Assembly: GCA_020152595.1 (NCBI GenBank)
Contig: JAIGNY010000300.1
Location: 1-64,000 of the forward strand
Reading direction: 5' to 3'
Source of the DNA: Chiridota heheva
Taxonomy: Eukaryota > Echinodermata > Holothuroidea > Apodida > Chiridotidae
DNA: 64,000 nt
Numbering within the stretch: the first letter of the stretch is position 1; each line of letters opens with the position of its first letter. Below, one piece after another: positions 46,669 to 57,583 of the stretch. Below the pieces are notes generated by a model. That model did no database searches and was not told the DNA's origin. It saw only the letters and a program-made list of their open reading frames with translations. The translations under genes were made by a program, and so were the position numbers.

Positions 46669-47650
46669 ATTTGTTCTCCCCCCACTGCCCCTCCCTGTCT
46701 ATTTGGTAAGCAAATTTGATTTTGTGACCTTGCCCTGCCCCCTCCCACACACACACGCACACCAGGATAAATTGGGTTGCATTGACAAATGTCATGAAAA
46801 TCAGAGAGAGTTGAACACACAATTACAATGACGGGGTCGTTGCCTGCGTATTCGCTTATGATAGTACAAATGCTATCACGAAACGCTTAATACGACCCGG
46901 ACGAGAACACAGGTACGACGTATGGACAGACATAACACCGACAACCAAGTCAATGTCCACGGCCTTTGATAACCAGTTGTGGTACACTGGCGTGTCTACC
47001 CAAGCCAGGCTTGAACCTAGGGTCCGTGGTCTGTAGACATGTATGATAACCGCTACACCACAGTAGGTAGATGATGAAAATCAGTTAAGGTCTCACAATT
47101 TATATTAATTTACTTTATTACAAGAGGCCCAAACTGTTTGTGCCTCCCCCCCCTCCTCCCTTAAAATTAATTTGGTTTATTACAAGAGGCCCAAATTGTT
47201 TATGCCTCCCCATTGATTTTAATTTGGTTTATTACAAGAGTCCCAAATTGTTTCCACCCCCTCCCCTTGCCACACACACACAAGTTGTATAGATAGTCAA
47301 TCTTAAACATCTCCTTACAACGTCGGATAGATAGTTAATCTTAAAGGGATAGTCCATGAATATTTAGAAATGAACATTCACTGGAATATTCCTTGAAATA
47401 TTACCTATATATCAGATACAAATTTTAACTTAAATACCTTCTTAACAACGTCAGGTAGAAATTTGTGTTTGTTTTGTTCTCCCCCTCCTTCCTGTCTATT
47501 TGGTAAGCAAATTTGATTTTGTGACCTTGCCCTGCCCCCTCCCACACACACACACCAGGATAAATTGGGTTGCATTGATAAATGTCATGAAAATCAGTTA
47601 AGGTCTCACAATTTATATTAATTTGGTTTATTACAAGAGGCCCAAATTGT
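46669..47650. repeat. Direct duplication around SINE copy 3
   Basis: 46,669-46,804 plus 47,085-47,125 match 47,472-47,650 closely: GTAAGCAAATTTGATTTTGT, a CA-rich stretch, CCAGGATAAATTGGGTTGCA, then ATGAAAATCAG and TTAAGGTCTCACAATTTATA. The first copy has the SINE and the second is the unoccupied site. Confidence 0.88.
46805..47073 (-). mobile_element. tRNA-derived SINE, copy 3, with exact boundaries
   Basis: A 269-bp minus-strand copy flanked by the 11-bp target duplication ATGAAAATCAG (46,794-46,804 and 47,074-47,084). The paralogous site at 47,587-47,597 has a single ATGAAAATCAG and no insert, which fixes both ends of the element. The minus-strand head is ATCTACCTACTGTGGTGTAG; the tail is TCAACTCTCT-type. 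It lies antisense within the last NHLRC3 intron. Confidence 0.95.
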
Positions 47651-47830
47651 TTATGCTTCCCCTCCCCCTCCCTTGATTTAAATTTGGTTTTAACAAGAGG
47701 CCCAAATTGTTTATGCCTCCCCCTCCATGATATTAATTTGGTTTACTACAAAGAGACCCAAATTGTTTATGCCTCCCCCTTGATATTAATTTGGTTTATT
47801 ACAAGAGGCCCAAATTGTTTCACACCCCCT
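47100..47830. repeat. ~55-65 bp repeat (TTACAAGAGGCCCAAATTGT)
   Basis: About seven irregular copies of a module reading GGTTTATTACAAGAGGCCCA, AATTGTTTATGCCTCCCC, then a 'ttgatattaattt' joint. Copies are interspersed with C-rich runs and overlap the duplicated block. Confidence 0.85.
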
Positions 47831-48039
47831 CTCACCCTTCCACACACACACACACAAGTTTTTGTGGCAGGTGTAATTCATTAAAAGTTTGTATATTGGG
47901 GAATTCCCTTTGTAGAAAGGGTAGCAGCTCGATTGGAACACTTGGGTATTCAGAAATAAGCATTTTGGTAACAACAAGTGTAATCTCTTGGAAGTTTCAA
48001 ACAGCCGATATTTTTTTAATTTTGTGACTTTCTTTTGCT

Positions 48040-48548
48040 GATTTATGCAGGTCGATATCTAGGAACAGATATCGATATAAGGATTTATGCAGGTCGATAT
48101 CTAGGAACGGATATCGATATAAGGATTTATGCAGGTCGATATCTAGGAACAGATATCGATATAAGGATTTATGCAGGTCGATATCTAGGAACGGATATCG
48201 ATATAAGGATTTATGCAGGTCGATATCTAGGAACGGATATCGATATAAGGATTCATGCAGGTCGATATCTAGGAACGGATATCGATATAAGGATTTATGC
48301 AGGTCGATATCTAGGAACGGATATCGATGTAAGGATTTATGCAGGTCGATATCTAGGAACGGATATCGATATGAGGATTTATGCAGGTCGATATCTAGGA
48401 ACGGAGATCGATATAAGGATTTATGCAGGTCGATATCTAGGAACGGATATCGATATAAGGATTTATGCAGTTCGATATCTAGGAACGGATATCGATATAA
48501 GGCTTTAAGCAGGTCGATATCTAGGAACGGATATCGATATAAGGATTC
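48040..48548. repeat. 42-bp minisatellite with built-in hairpin, 12 copies
   Basis: The unit is GATTTATGCAGGTCGATATC followed by TAGGAACGGATATCGATATA and AG. Each unit holds the perfect inverted repeat TCGATATC / GATATCGA around an 8-base loop TAGGAACG. The period of 14 codons keeps frames open on both strands; these are not genes. It lies in the last NHLRC3 intron. Confidence 0.95.
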
Positions 48549-48879
48549 ATAATTTGGACTCAAATGTTTTAGGACGTCTATGATCTTGTTATTATTTACT
48601 TCCAACGTTGTAGAATCGAGCAAAAACTGAGATGGTGGGTGACATCAAACTGTTTTTCTCTTGATGATCCTCTCACCTCCCACTCGCTCATCTGTCTGTC
48701 CACACTTGTGTAGTTACTGGAAAAATTAATTTCTGCCCTTTTAAAGGGATTCCAACTACTGTGTTGTCTTGTCTGAACGGAAATGTATAGAATAGAGACT
48801 CTTGCTTTAAAAGAACAATGAATCCCTGATATATATTAAAACAAATTGTTTGGTAGTGGATTCATGAGTAAAAGGCAGA

Positions 48880-49790
48880 TAAGGAGTTTGAGGTGGGTGG
48901 AGTTTGAGGTGGGCTGGGTTTGAGGTGGGTGGAGGGTGGGTGGGGTTTGAGGTGGAGGGAGGTGGGTGGAGGGGAGGGAGGTGGACGGGGTTGGAGGGAG
49001 GTGGGCGGGGTTGGGAGGAGGTGAAGGGAGGTGGACGGGGTGGGCGGGAGTGGAGGGCGTGGGCGGGGCTGGAGGGAGGTGGACGGGGTGGAGGCACGTG
49101 GACGGGGTGGAGGGGCGTGGGCGGGGTGGAGGGATGTGGGCGGAGTTGGAGGGAGGTGGGCGGGGGTAAAGGAATGTAGAGCGGAGGTGGAGAGGGTTGG
49201 GGGAGGTGGGGGGGGGTAGGCGGAGGTGGAGGGAGGTGGAAGGGGTGAAGGGAGATGGGCGGGGTGGAGGGACGTGGACGGGGTGTAGGGAGGTGGACGG
49301 GGTGGAGGGAAGTGGGCGGGGTGGACGGAGGTGGAGGAAGTGGACGGGGTGGAGGGAGGTGGGCGGGGTGGAGGGAGGTGGACGGGGTGGGCGGAGGTGG
49401 ATGGGGGTGGAGGAGGTGGGCCGAAGGTGGGCGGGGTGGAGGGATGTGGGCGGGGTTGGAGGAGGTGGACGGGGTGCAGGGAGGTGGACAAGGGTGCAGG
49501 GAGGTGGACAAGGGTGCAGGGAGGTGGGCGAGGGTGGACAGGGGTGGACGAGGTGGACAGGGGTGGAGAGAGGTGAGCGGGGTGGAGGGAGGTGGGCCCG
49601 GGTGGAGGAGGTGGAAGGGTGGAGGGAGGTGGGCGGGTGGAGGGTGGGCGGGTGGAGGAAAGTGGGCGGGTGGAGGGAGGTGAGCGGATGGAGGAGGTGG
49701 GGCGGGTGGAGGGAGGTGGGCGGGTGGAGGGAGGTTGGTGGGTGGAGGGAGGTGGGCTGGTGGAGGGAGGTTGGTGGGCGGTGGTGATAA
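48880..49790. repeat. G-rich minisatellite, ~900 bp
   Basis: Irregular ~16-19 bp units of the type GGGTGGAGGGAGGTGGGCG, purine-rich on the plus strand with dense GGG runs, so G-quadruplex potential is high in both DNA and the sense RNA. It ends about 380 bp before the terminal NHLRC3 exon. Confidence 0.93.
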
Positions 49791-50172
49791 AAAGGGTTTA
49801 GCGCTGAGTGTAGAAGGTTATGAGTGGGACAGGTTGGTGGATGATAGACTGGATGTGATCTTAATGTAGGACGAAGGATGTTGGGGCATGATGAGTGGGA
49901 GTTGGAAGAATTGGTGGTAAATGGAAGATGAATAGAAAGTGGATGCTTCAGAGGAAGAAAAGAGAGTAGGAATAAGAGGAGGGTTGAGATATATTAGTTA
50001 TAGGTTTGCAAGGCATGACATCAGGGGCAAGGGGATTTTTATCATTTGGTGATGCCTTGTTAGATTTTTAAAGGATTATTTTTGGATGAGTTATTAATGT
50101 TCTGGTTAATTAGTAGTATACAGTAGATGCAAAATATATATCTAGACTTATTTTGCATCTTTTGTTTTACAG

Positions 50173-50404
50173 GTTCTCTGGTGACAACTCTCATATCATC
50201 GTTGCTCATCTCCAGATTAACAGCATTGCTCTTGTAAGCACAGAAACTCCATCTAGCTTCTCCTCCTACTGTAAGACGGTGGATTCCATTCAGCTGGCAA
50301 CGGATATATCACTGCATTTAGTGGCTGTGGATAATCAGAGTGGCGCTGTTTATGTGGCAGAAATCAGAGCACAGGCTTGTCAGAAATTTGTACCAATCAA
50401 GTAA
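50173..50404 (+). CDS. NHLRC3: NHLRC3 terminal coding exon
   Basis: Acceptor TTTTGTTTTACAG. The first base completes the Arg codon begun at 46,426-46,427. It encodes FSGDNSHIIVAHLQINSIAL, then a Ser/Thr-rich link with a Cys (SSFSSYC), then QLATDISLHLVAVDNQSGAV and YVAEIRAQACQKFVPIK before TAA at 50,402-50,404. Human NHLRC3 ends similarly (YLIVAQLNLSRLSVV..., [29 protein letters not shown]), so the protein is complete at this end. I did not identify a convincing poly(A) signal close downstream. Confidence 0.92.
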
Positions 50405-53215
50405 CACTCGGGGACTCAAACGAAGGTGATGCACCAGGGCACTGTGAAAAGACGCAACCGGCAACATGTGCATCCAAGATTAGCTGAGATGTGATAAGGG
50501 GCAGAATTAACCTGTCTGAGTTAGATGATTGACAGCTTTTTTAACCAATCACCGCATGAGTTTGCATGAAGTGCGGCAAACATCCTACGCGGTACTGGTA
50601 CAGTACAACTAGCTAGCGGCGCACGCTCTTGTTTATTTGTTTGTGATGCAATTTACTGTACAAACCAAATTTCTGCGCACACAGACTGAGTGACAGCAAA
50701 ATGGTGAACAATGATTGCGCTTACGGGCCATTGGGCTTACGGGCCCCCTGCGGGCTTTGTAAATCTGATTGCTGTTACCCAGAACAGTTACCAAACTGAA
50801 TTTAGTTTGGTTTTGCTAAAAACTCTAAAGATCTGGAGAAGTGCCATATACGGATCAAAGCTTGTGGCAAGCCTTGCGAACATCTAAATGTCAATGCATT
50901 GGTAATGCACAATTGAGGATTTGAGGTTTGTTTGCCCCCGCCTTTTTACCATGTTGCTATGATGGGTGTGGTTTATTTCGTAACTCCGAGACGTTAATTG
51001 TAATTACCCCTGCATGGCTCTACAATCCTTATGGTCAGAACACTTCTAGACTAACTGTAGGTGGAGATAATTCCATCAAGTCATTTTATCTATAAATTTG
51101 CACTCTTTTCAAGAAGTTTATAAAATCAAAACTCAGAAAGACAATTATATACCCTTGAACCCTTAAAGGAATTTCCTAAACTTGCACAGAATATTATGCA
51201 AATTGCAAAGTATATTATGCAAATTTTAGGAGAAAGTCAGAAAATGTATGGGGAAAAGTCAGATATTTTTAGGAAATTTTGAAAGCTTGAGGGAAAAGTT
51301 GGAATTTCCTAACTCTTAAGAGGCATCATATAAAAATTAAGTTATCGGAAAAACAGTGATACTTTTTTCCAATATCCAGATTAGTCCAACGTACTCAATT
51401 TATATTATGCAAATGAGAATCTGCATAATAAAATCGACTCTTTGGAAATTTCCGACTTACTATTCACTATAGCCAACTTCTCTTATTCAAAATATTTAAA
51501 GAAACGACTGAAAAATAATAAGCTAACATGAACATTTTTCTAGTTGTCCCATTCGGAAGCCACAAAATATACTGCACAATTTATGCTAACAACAGTCTGG
51601 TTCTTACCCCTAATCGGGAGAACAGTTTTGTTCTCCCGATCGGGGAATCCTTTACAGAAGTATCCCATAATGCATCTATCCAAATTCAAAGTTTGTATTG
51701 GAATAAAATGAGAATCAGACACCTTTCGAGTGCGGGGGAACTCAACCACTGCGAAGGGGTCAAATTTTTCTTCTCGATTTGAACTAATGGCATATGAATT
51801 ATCTTTTCACAGTGCCCTTTTAAAATTCACCGTGCGGTTTTCGAGAAATTTGAAGAAAAGTGATACATTTTATCATGTGTTACCGTTTGGCAGTCATGCT
51901 TTAACAAGGTTTTTCTGAAAATTATTTAGCAATAACTGCGTGATAGTAACAAAGTTGTTTTACTTTCGCGAAATTGAACATTCGAAACTTCGAAATTTGA
52001 AACAACTAATAAGCGTCTATGACTGAAACTTCCTAATAAAAATGGCGGCTTCCATATATCAGGCTCAGTGCGCATGCTTGATTTTCCCAATCGGGGGACT
52101 TATTGAGTCCCCGATGGTATACAAGTTTAAAAATTGCTATAAACAGATAAACTGAAGAATTTTGAAGGATTTTAATGGAAGTGTTTGCTGCTTTCATGCA
52201 TAGTTGATTGTATATATAATATTACCCGTTTAAGCTCATGTTGTTGCTATCTGTCCATATACCGATACATGATTACCTAAAAGAAGTGAAGGCCACGAGA
52301 ACTAAAAACTTGACCTGATCACGTTTTTGCTTTTTCACAGTTCATAACAAAATAAACATTTGTAGTAATATCACGTCCAAACTATCTTCTACTTCGTCAG
52401 GCGCATGGGGAGGAGGGGCGTTTGGGCGCTCAAAAATATTTCCACAAAAAACAAGGACCGACCTTTTCAAATGAGTAGTCGTTGGCAGTGGTGATCGAAT
52501 ACATTCAACATTTTTAAACGTTTTTAGGCACCCTCTAGTTGACCAAAATTCGTAATTTTTTCTTGGGAGGGCGCTAGACCCCATGCCGAATGTGCAAAGC
52601 GTATACTACAGCTGGCAGATTCGCCCCTCCCAAAATAAAAACCTGGCTGTGCCTTTGTACTTTTTTTTTTAATGGGAGGGGGAGGGGTTAAGTCAGGGAC
52701 GAAGCCATATGTTTTAAAGGGAGGCCGACCTCTGAAAAAGCACAATCCAAGGAGATTATCTAATTGTACGTTCACGGAATCACAGGATTAATCTCTACTG
52801 GGCGAGGGGGAGGGTCTGAACTCTTTTTACTTTTTACCCAAATTGTTGGTTCTGACTTTCTTTTACCGATTTTCTAGAGGGTTTGAAAATAAGAGGAGTT
52901 TTTTTTCTTGAAAATTTGAACAATTTTTTAGGAAAATTGACTGATTGCTTTAGAAAATTGCTGATTTTTTGAAGAACTCACCAAAATTTACATATAATTG
53001 GTAATAGAATTAGCTCAGAGGCCCATACATCAGTACATGCCCGAATAAAAATGTTACAGTTACTCATTGTTGCCTGAAAGGCGAGGAATAAAGGGGGCAG
53101 CGACTGCTACCCCTGGCTAGGCTCATACGTTCCTGTTGTTTAACTAGATAAGTGGGGCAAATGCACATTTTTCGTGCACCCACAAATTGAAACTGATAAA
53201 TTAAGTTGCTGCTAA
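50405..53215. other. NHLRC3 3' flank, dispersed repeats and two hairpins
   Basis: The first part is presumably 3' UTR. About 51,180-51,480 is a degenerate repeat with 'tattatgcaaattttagg' and 'ttaggaaattttgaaagcttgagg' words. A 28-bp hairpin lies at 51,613-51,640 (stem ATCGGGAGAACA, loop GTTT). A related one lies near 52,089-52,114 (ATCGGGGGACT, TATTG, AGTCCCCGAT). No further gene is supported. Confidence 0.45.
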
Positions 53216-53545
53216 TCTGGAAATTTCCTTCCTTTTCGGAAAATTTTCTTCAGTTTTCGAAAAATTCCTTTCATTTTCGGATAATTGCCTTTATTTTTCG
53301 GAAAATTTTCTTGTTTTTGGAAGATTCCTTTCATTATCGGATAACTGCCTTCAGTTTTGGGCGATTTTCTTCAATTTCTGGGAAATTCCTTTAATTTTTG
53401 GACAATTGTCGGGCAATTCCCTTCATTTATCTTCAATTTTGGGGAAATTCCTTCATTTTCAACCAATTGTCGGGAAATTATCTTCCATTTCAGACAATTT
53501 TTGGAAATTTTGCCAAAATTTCGACAAATTACTTCAATTTACTTC
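53216..53545. repeat. Degenerate ~20-bp TTC/AATT-rich repeat
   Basis: Repeated phrases of the type TTTTCGGAAAATTCCTTCA, each diverged, over about 330 bp. Confidence 0.75.
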
Positions 53546-53637
53546 CACTGCTCGTCTAAACGTCTCTTTTGTCGCCTTTCCTCTGTTGTTATGTTAGAAA
53601 GGAACCGAAGAGTAACCAATTCCCTGACATTGCATAT

Positions 53638-53947
53638 GGCAACAAACTTTGAAATTCCAGGTACTTATTCTTTTAGATTTCAAAAGGGCACTTTATCAAC
53701 AAAAAGGGGGTTCGTTTTTCTTATAAAAGGGTAAAAACTTTCAGATCAGTCCTTTGAAACGTGCCCCCGCCCCCCACCTCCTTCTAATCCTGCTCCGCTG
53801 CCCATGCATAAATGTTAAAAATCATGAGTCACCTGACTTCCATTGTGTATAAACCCCATTTATAATGAACCCCCTTTTTCTTGATAAACTTTGCCCTTTT
53901 GAAATCTAAAAGAATAATAAGTACCTGGAAATTCAAAGTTTGTTGCC
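53638..53947. mobile_element. Fold-back element with ~76-bp arms
   Basis: The left arm 53,638-53,713 (GGCAACAAACTTTGAAATTC ... AGATTTCAAAAGGGCACTTT ... GGGGGTTC) is mirrored by 53,868-53,947 with few differences, around a ~150-bp centre. A further single arm is at 54,254-54,322. No coding content; a MITE or fold-back transposon is likely. Confidence 0.8.
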
Positions 53948-54186
53948 TTTTATTCAAAAAAAGATATGAAAGATGGTCATGTCGCATAAGCTACCCAATT
54001 ACCTTTTGAAACACCATCTGAACAGCTTATCATATTATAACCCTTGCTAGGTCTGTCCACAACTGAAACTTGCTTTACATCCAACAAAAAGTCCAAAAAT
54101 AGGTTAAGTGTTACTCAGGCTTGGTGTTGATTGAATTTTAAAATGTACTTATAAGTTATCAATGGGGCATAACTTAAACTGACGAG

Positions 54187-54387
54187 GCAGGCCCGTAGCC
54201 AAGAATTTGAAGGACGGGGGGAGGGGAGGGGGTAGAAGTCATTTTTTGAATAAAAGGCAACAAACTTTGAAATTCAGGTGCTTTTTATTCCTTTAGATTT
54301 CAAAAGGGCACTTTATCAACAAACCCGGACGAATCCACCCCCCCCCCCCATCCTCCCCCCTCCCTTCCTACCGGCTATGGGCATGAG
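54187..54387. mobile_element. Possible MITE related to 8,628-8,993
   Basis: The outer ends resemble GCCCGTAGCC and its mirror GGCTATGGGC, next to G-rich and C-rich runs, like the GCGCGTAGCCAG ends of the 8.6-kb MITE. It contains an arm of the fold-back element. Confidence 0.45.
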
Positions 54388-54856
54388 AGGTACCATATTT
54401 TCGAATTTCAATATGACTGTCTTCGTTGTATGCGGGTTACTTTACAATAGCTTATTACTGCTACAAAGTCATTCTTAAGATGACCTTTATGTTTGAAACT
54501 TGAATAGCAAGGGGCACAAATATATCCCAAAGGTCAGGCTTCCAGCACTTTTAGTTAAGAATCAAAGTGGCGCAGCAAATTTCCGAGTTACACTACTGTA
54601 GGCACAAACTGTTTGTACACACACAAACAACATAAAACATTCACCCACACAAACATATGTTCACTCAAAGACAGACAAATACATCCATGTCACAAATTTG
54701 CCTACCGAAAGTAGAGGGGCAAAATAAAAAAAATAAGGGGGGGGGGCAAGGGGGAGGGGGGAAGAACCACGAAATAATGCTAAAATATCACCGTACAAAA
54801 GATACAAATTCAGAAAAAAGTGGGAGAAAGTGCCTCCATCAAATCCTGCCTATGTC

Positions 54857-54975
54857 CCTCCCCCAGTCTGCGTAGAATTAGTGAACCCAAGACAATCCTC
54901 CTCCAGTCTGCATAGAATTAGTGAGCCCAACACAACCCCCCTCCAGTCTGCATAGAATTAGTGAGCCCAAGACAA
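54857..54975. repeat. ~40-bp repeat, 3 copies
   Basis: Unit containing CAGTCTGCATAGAATTAGTG and AGCCCAAGACAAC, starting at about 54,863, 54,904 and 54,944. Confidence 0.9.
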
Positions 54976-55032
54976 CAAAGTAAAAGGGGCACTTCAGTTT
55001 TAGAAAAGGCCAATGGGGGACATCCACTGTGC

Positions 55033-55244
55033 ACTTACATATTCAGAAGTGAACACCGCTGTGCTGGTAACGTCACTTCCGATTTTGCTTATTGATCGCA
55101 AGACATATGCGATGTTATCGAACATAGGGGTGTACATGTGTTATTGATAACAGGCTACAGCACGTAAATCTCGCAATCATTAAGAACAATTGAAAACCGG
55201 AAGTGACGTTAGCAACACGGCAGCTTTCACTTATGAATGTTTTT
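55033..55244. mobile_element. MITE with ~45-bp imperfect TIRs
   Basis: Left ATTCAGAAGTGAACACCGCT and GGTAACGTCACTTCCG are mirrored on the right by CGGAAGTGACGTTAGCAACA and GCTTTCACTTATGAAT. About 210 bp in total with no open frame of note. Superfamily not assigned. Confidence 0.75.
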
Positions 55245-55359
55245 ATGGGATGATGCTTTTCCTTTAACGATTGACACACACAAAAACAGGCATATTGTCC
55301 ATGACTTTTCTAAAAGAGAAATCTTTAGCAATTAATGGGCACTTTCAAAAAGAAAAGCA

Positions 55360-55620
55360 TGTTATCTTAATGAAATATCAGGGAAAGTGTTCCGTTTTCT
55401 ACCAGTGGGTCAGTATTTAACTTGAAGGGACACTTCATTTTAAAAGGGGCACCATTGTAATATTCATTTTTAAATGTGTATGCACATTGCACATTGCACC
55501 AGTTCTTGCACCTTCGACCAGTAATTGAGGGGCACTTTTTATTTTCAAAAGGGGCACTTGTCATTTTTCGGAAAAGTTGGGGGTACGTTTCGCTGGCCCT
55601 CCTAGTTCCTACACTTATGA
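55360..55620. repeat. Dispersed 'GGGGCACTT' repeat, copy 1
   Basis: It contains several AAAGGGGCACTT words and ends TTTTCGGAAAAGTTGGGGGT ... CCTAGTTCCTACACTTATGA. The same 3' end occurs at 58,980-59,092 and 60,740-60,834 (TTCCTACACCTATG-like finish). Confidence 0.65.
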
Positions 55621-56056
55621 AGACAGGAAATATGTTCTACATGTAGACTACTAGACTAGCAATCGGTGAAGTTTTATATTCTGCCAGGCAGGTTCCCATC
55701 TTATTGAGGTTAGGAAGGTACAGTATGCCAATCTGTTCCCCAGTCTCTACTTATAATTTTTTTCAAGGTGGTTCAGAAGGGACCCATATTGGGTCCCACA
55801 TTACCTTTAGTATGAATGACCCATAGGGTCTGGGTGTGAGGGACCTTAAAGTGCAAAACCCTCATCTCATGCCCAGCTATTGCACACATTAGTGGTGACT
55901 GTAATAAGTAAAGAATGTAGTTTAATTTGTTAATAATTTATGAAAATATATTTAGAAAACCAATTCATACATAATTGAATATAACATTTTTTGTTTAGAA
56001 AAATTATCAAAGAAATGATAAGCATAGATTTGCAGTGTGCACATTTTTAATTGGCA

Positions 56057-56437
56057 GAGTGTTCAAGGCACTGTAAAGATTCATTCAGTGTTCAAGGCAC
56101 TGTAAAGATTCATTCAGTGTTCAAGGCACTGTGAACATTCATTCAGTGTTCAAGGCACTGTAAACATTCATTCAGTGTTCAAGGCACTGTAAACATTCAT
56201 TCAGTGTTCAAAACACTGTAAACATTCATGCAGCGTTTAAGGCACTGTAAACATTCATTCAGTGTTCAAGGCACTGTAAACATTCATTCAGTGTTCAAGG
56301 CACTGTAAACATTCATTCAGTGTTCAAAGCACTGTAAACATTCATTCAGTGTTCAAGGCACTGTAAACATTCATTCAGTGTTCAAGGCACTGTAAACATT
56401 CATTCAGTATTCAAGGCACTGTAAACATTCATTCAGA
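56057..56437. repeat. 29-bp minisatellite, 13 copies
   Basis: The unit contains ATTCATTCAGTGTTCAAGGC and ACTGTAAAC. Copies are nearly identical; the first two read AAAGATTC instead of AAACATTC. Confidence 0.97.
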
Positions 56438-56562
56438 TAAAAAAGAAACAATAACATAAAGTGTCTCCAGCACCATGGTCCGTGAACCACCTCCTCTACT
56501 GCTATACAAATGCAAGTGGGTTGCTGGTGAAGGCCACTTTATTGTAAACAGGGTGTTAATTC

Positions 56563-56904
56563 TAGGGATGCGACCATTTATCGGTTAAACGATAAATGAT
56601 CGTTACTATCATTTACCGGTCTTTGTTTTTTCTTAGAAGATGTGTTTCTTAGAGTAAATCGCCAGACATCTTCTTCAAAATGAAGCAGATTCCTAACGCC
56701 ACTCGTGCTAATTGTTTACTGTACTAAGCGGGGCTAGTACTGTACTGTATGTACAGTACACACTGTGTGCAACAAAATACAACATACTGTAAACTAACAA
56801 TGGTCTTGATTCCATCAGACTTTTTGGCGTGTTATTGGTTAACCGATACACGATCGATAAAGATGATCGTTTATCGTTTAATTAAATGAAAATGCACATC
56901 CTTG
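56563..56904. mobile_element. hAT-like MITE
   Basis: The ends mirror each other: left AGGGATGCGACCATTTATCG then GTTAAACGATAAATGATCG, and right (reverse complement) AAGGATGTGCATTTTCATTT then AATTAAACGATAAACGATC. An AGGGATG-like terminus of this sort is common in hAT elements. An imperfect 8-bp flank match (TTAATTCT / CTCATTCC) is only suggestive. No transposase. Confidence 0.6.
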
Positions 56905-57256
56905 CTCATTCCTGGGGGCAGGAGGACATGCCTCCCCCCCTCCACTTTAGAATTTTAAAAATTTAGCAAATTTTCCTCGTCTCACCCCCACTTCCTGGAT
57001 GACAATTACGGCCTTGATTGTGAATGGTCATGATTGCTGTTGACCATGCTTCCATGATTTAATTTCTGAAGCACAAAAAACAGCGGGGAATTCTGCTTTT
57101 ACAGCGGGTTTCTCAAACTGTTTCATATGTCTACCAGGATGAATCATGATTCATTTCTTTACTAAAAAGATTTCAGCCAAGCAAAGGAAAAAAATGTCAT
57201 CCACCTTTATCATTTGACCATTTTTTTCTCCTAATTTCACTGACATTTTCTCAATT

Positions 57257-57583
57257 TTATGGAATGCCGATTCCACTGCTCCCCGTTAAATCAACAATTG
57301 GACATGTCATACAGTCCCTGTACCCACCCCTCCCCCCTTCCCCCATCCGCCATTTCCAAGAAAACACTGTAAGATGAGCAGATGTAGATATGGTAGCATA
57401 AGGTAAACATATTTCTTCTTCATTCCATACAAGTAGAGGTATGGCAGCAGCTACCTCTGTGCAGCATGTCACAACGTTGAAGTTCCAAATTCGTTTGATG
57501 CTTTCATAAGTTTTTGACGATAATCTAACAAGCTTTGCCATTCTTTCTTGCTCTTCAGTAGTTCGTTGTTTTCTTATGCTCAT
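57257..57583 (-). CDS. Unidentified open frame, possibly an exon or an old element
   Basis: 108 codons on the minus strand from ATG at 57,583. The first half reads like real protein (EEQERMAKLVRLSSKTYESI, then KRIWNFNVVTCCTEVAAAIP). The last third becomes Gly-rich where the DNA has G/C runs, as in spurious frames. I do not recognise the family. An acceptor-like 'aaattaaag' lies just upstream on that strand but is not strong. Confidence 0.2.
   Translation of the reverse strand: MSIRKQRTTEEQERMAKLVRLSSKTYESIKRIWNFNVVTCCTEVAAAIPLLVWNEEEICLPYATISTSAHLTVFSWKWRMGEGGRGGYRDCMTCPIVDLTGSSGIGIP

Noticed and set aside
47997..48623. 208-codon minus-strand frame (YRYPFLDIDLHKSL repeats)
   Set aside because: A by-product of the 42-bp array, open on both strands.
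48807..49787. Pro/Ser/His-rich and Gly/Trp/Val-rich frames over the G-rich tract
   Set aside because: Composition artefacts of a purine-rich minisatellite inside the last NHLRC3 intron.
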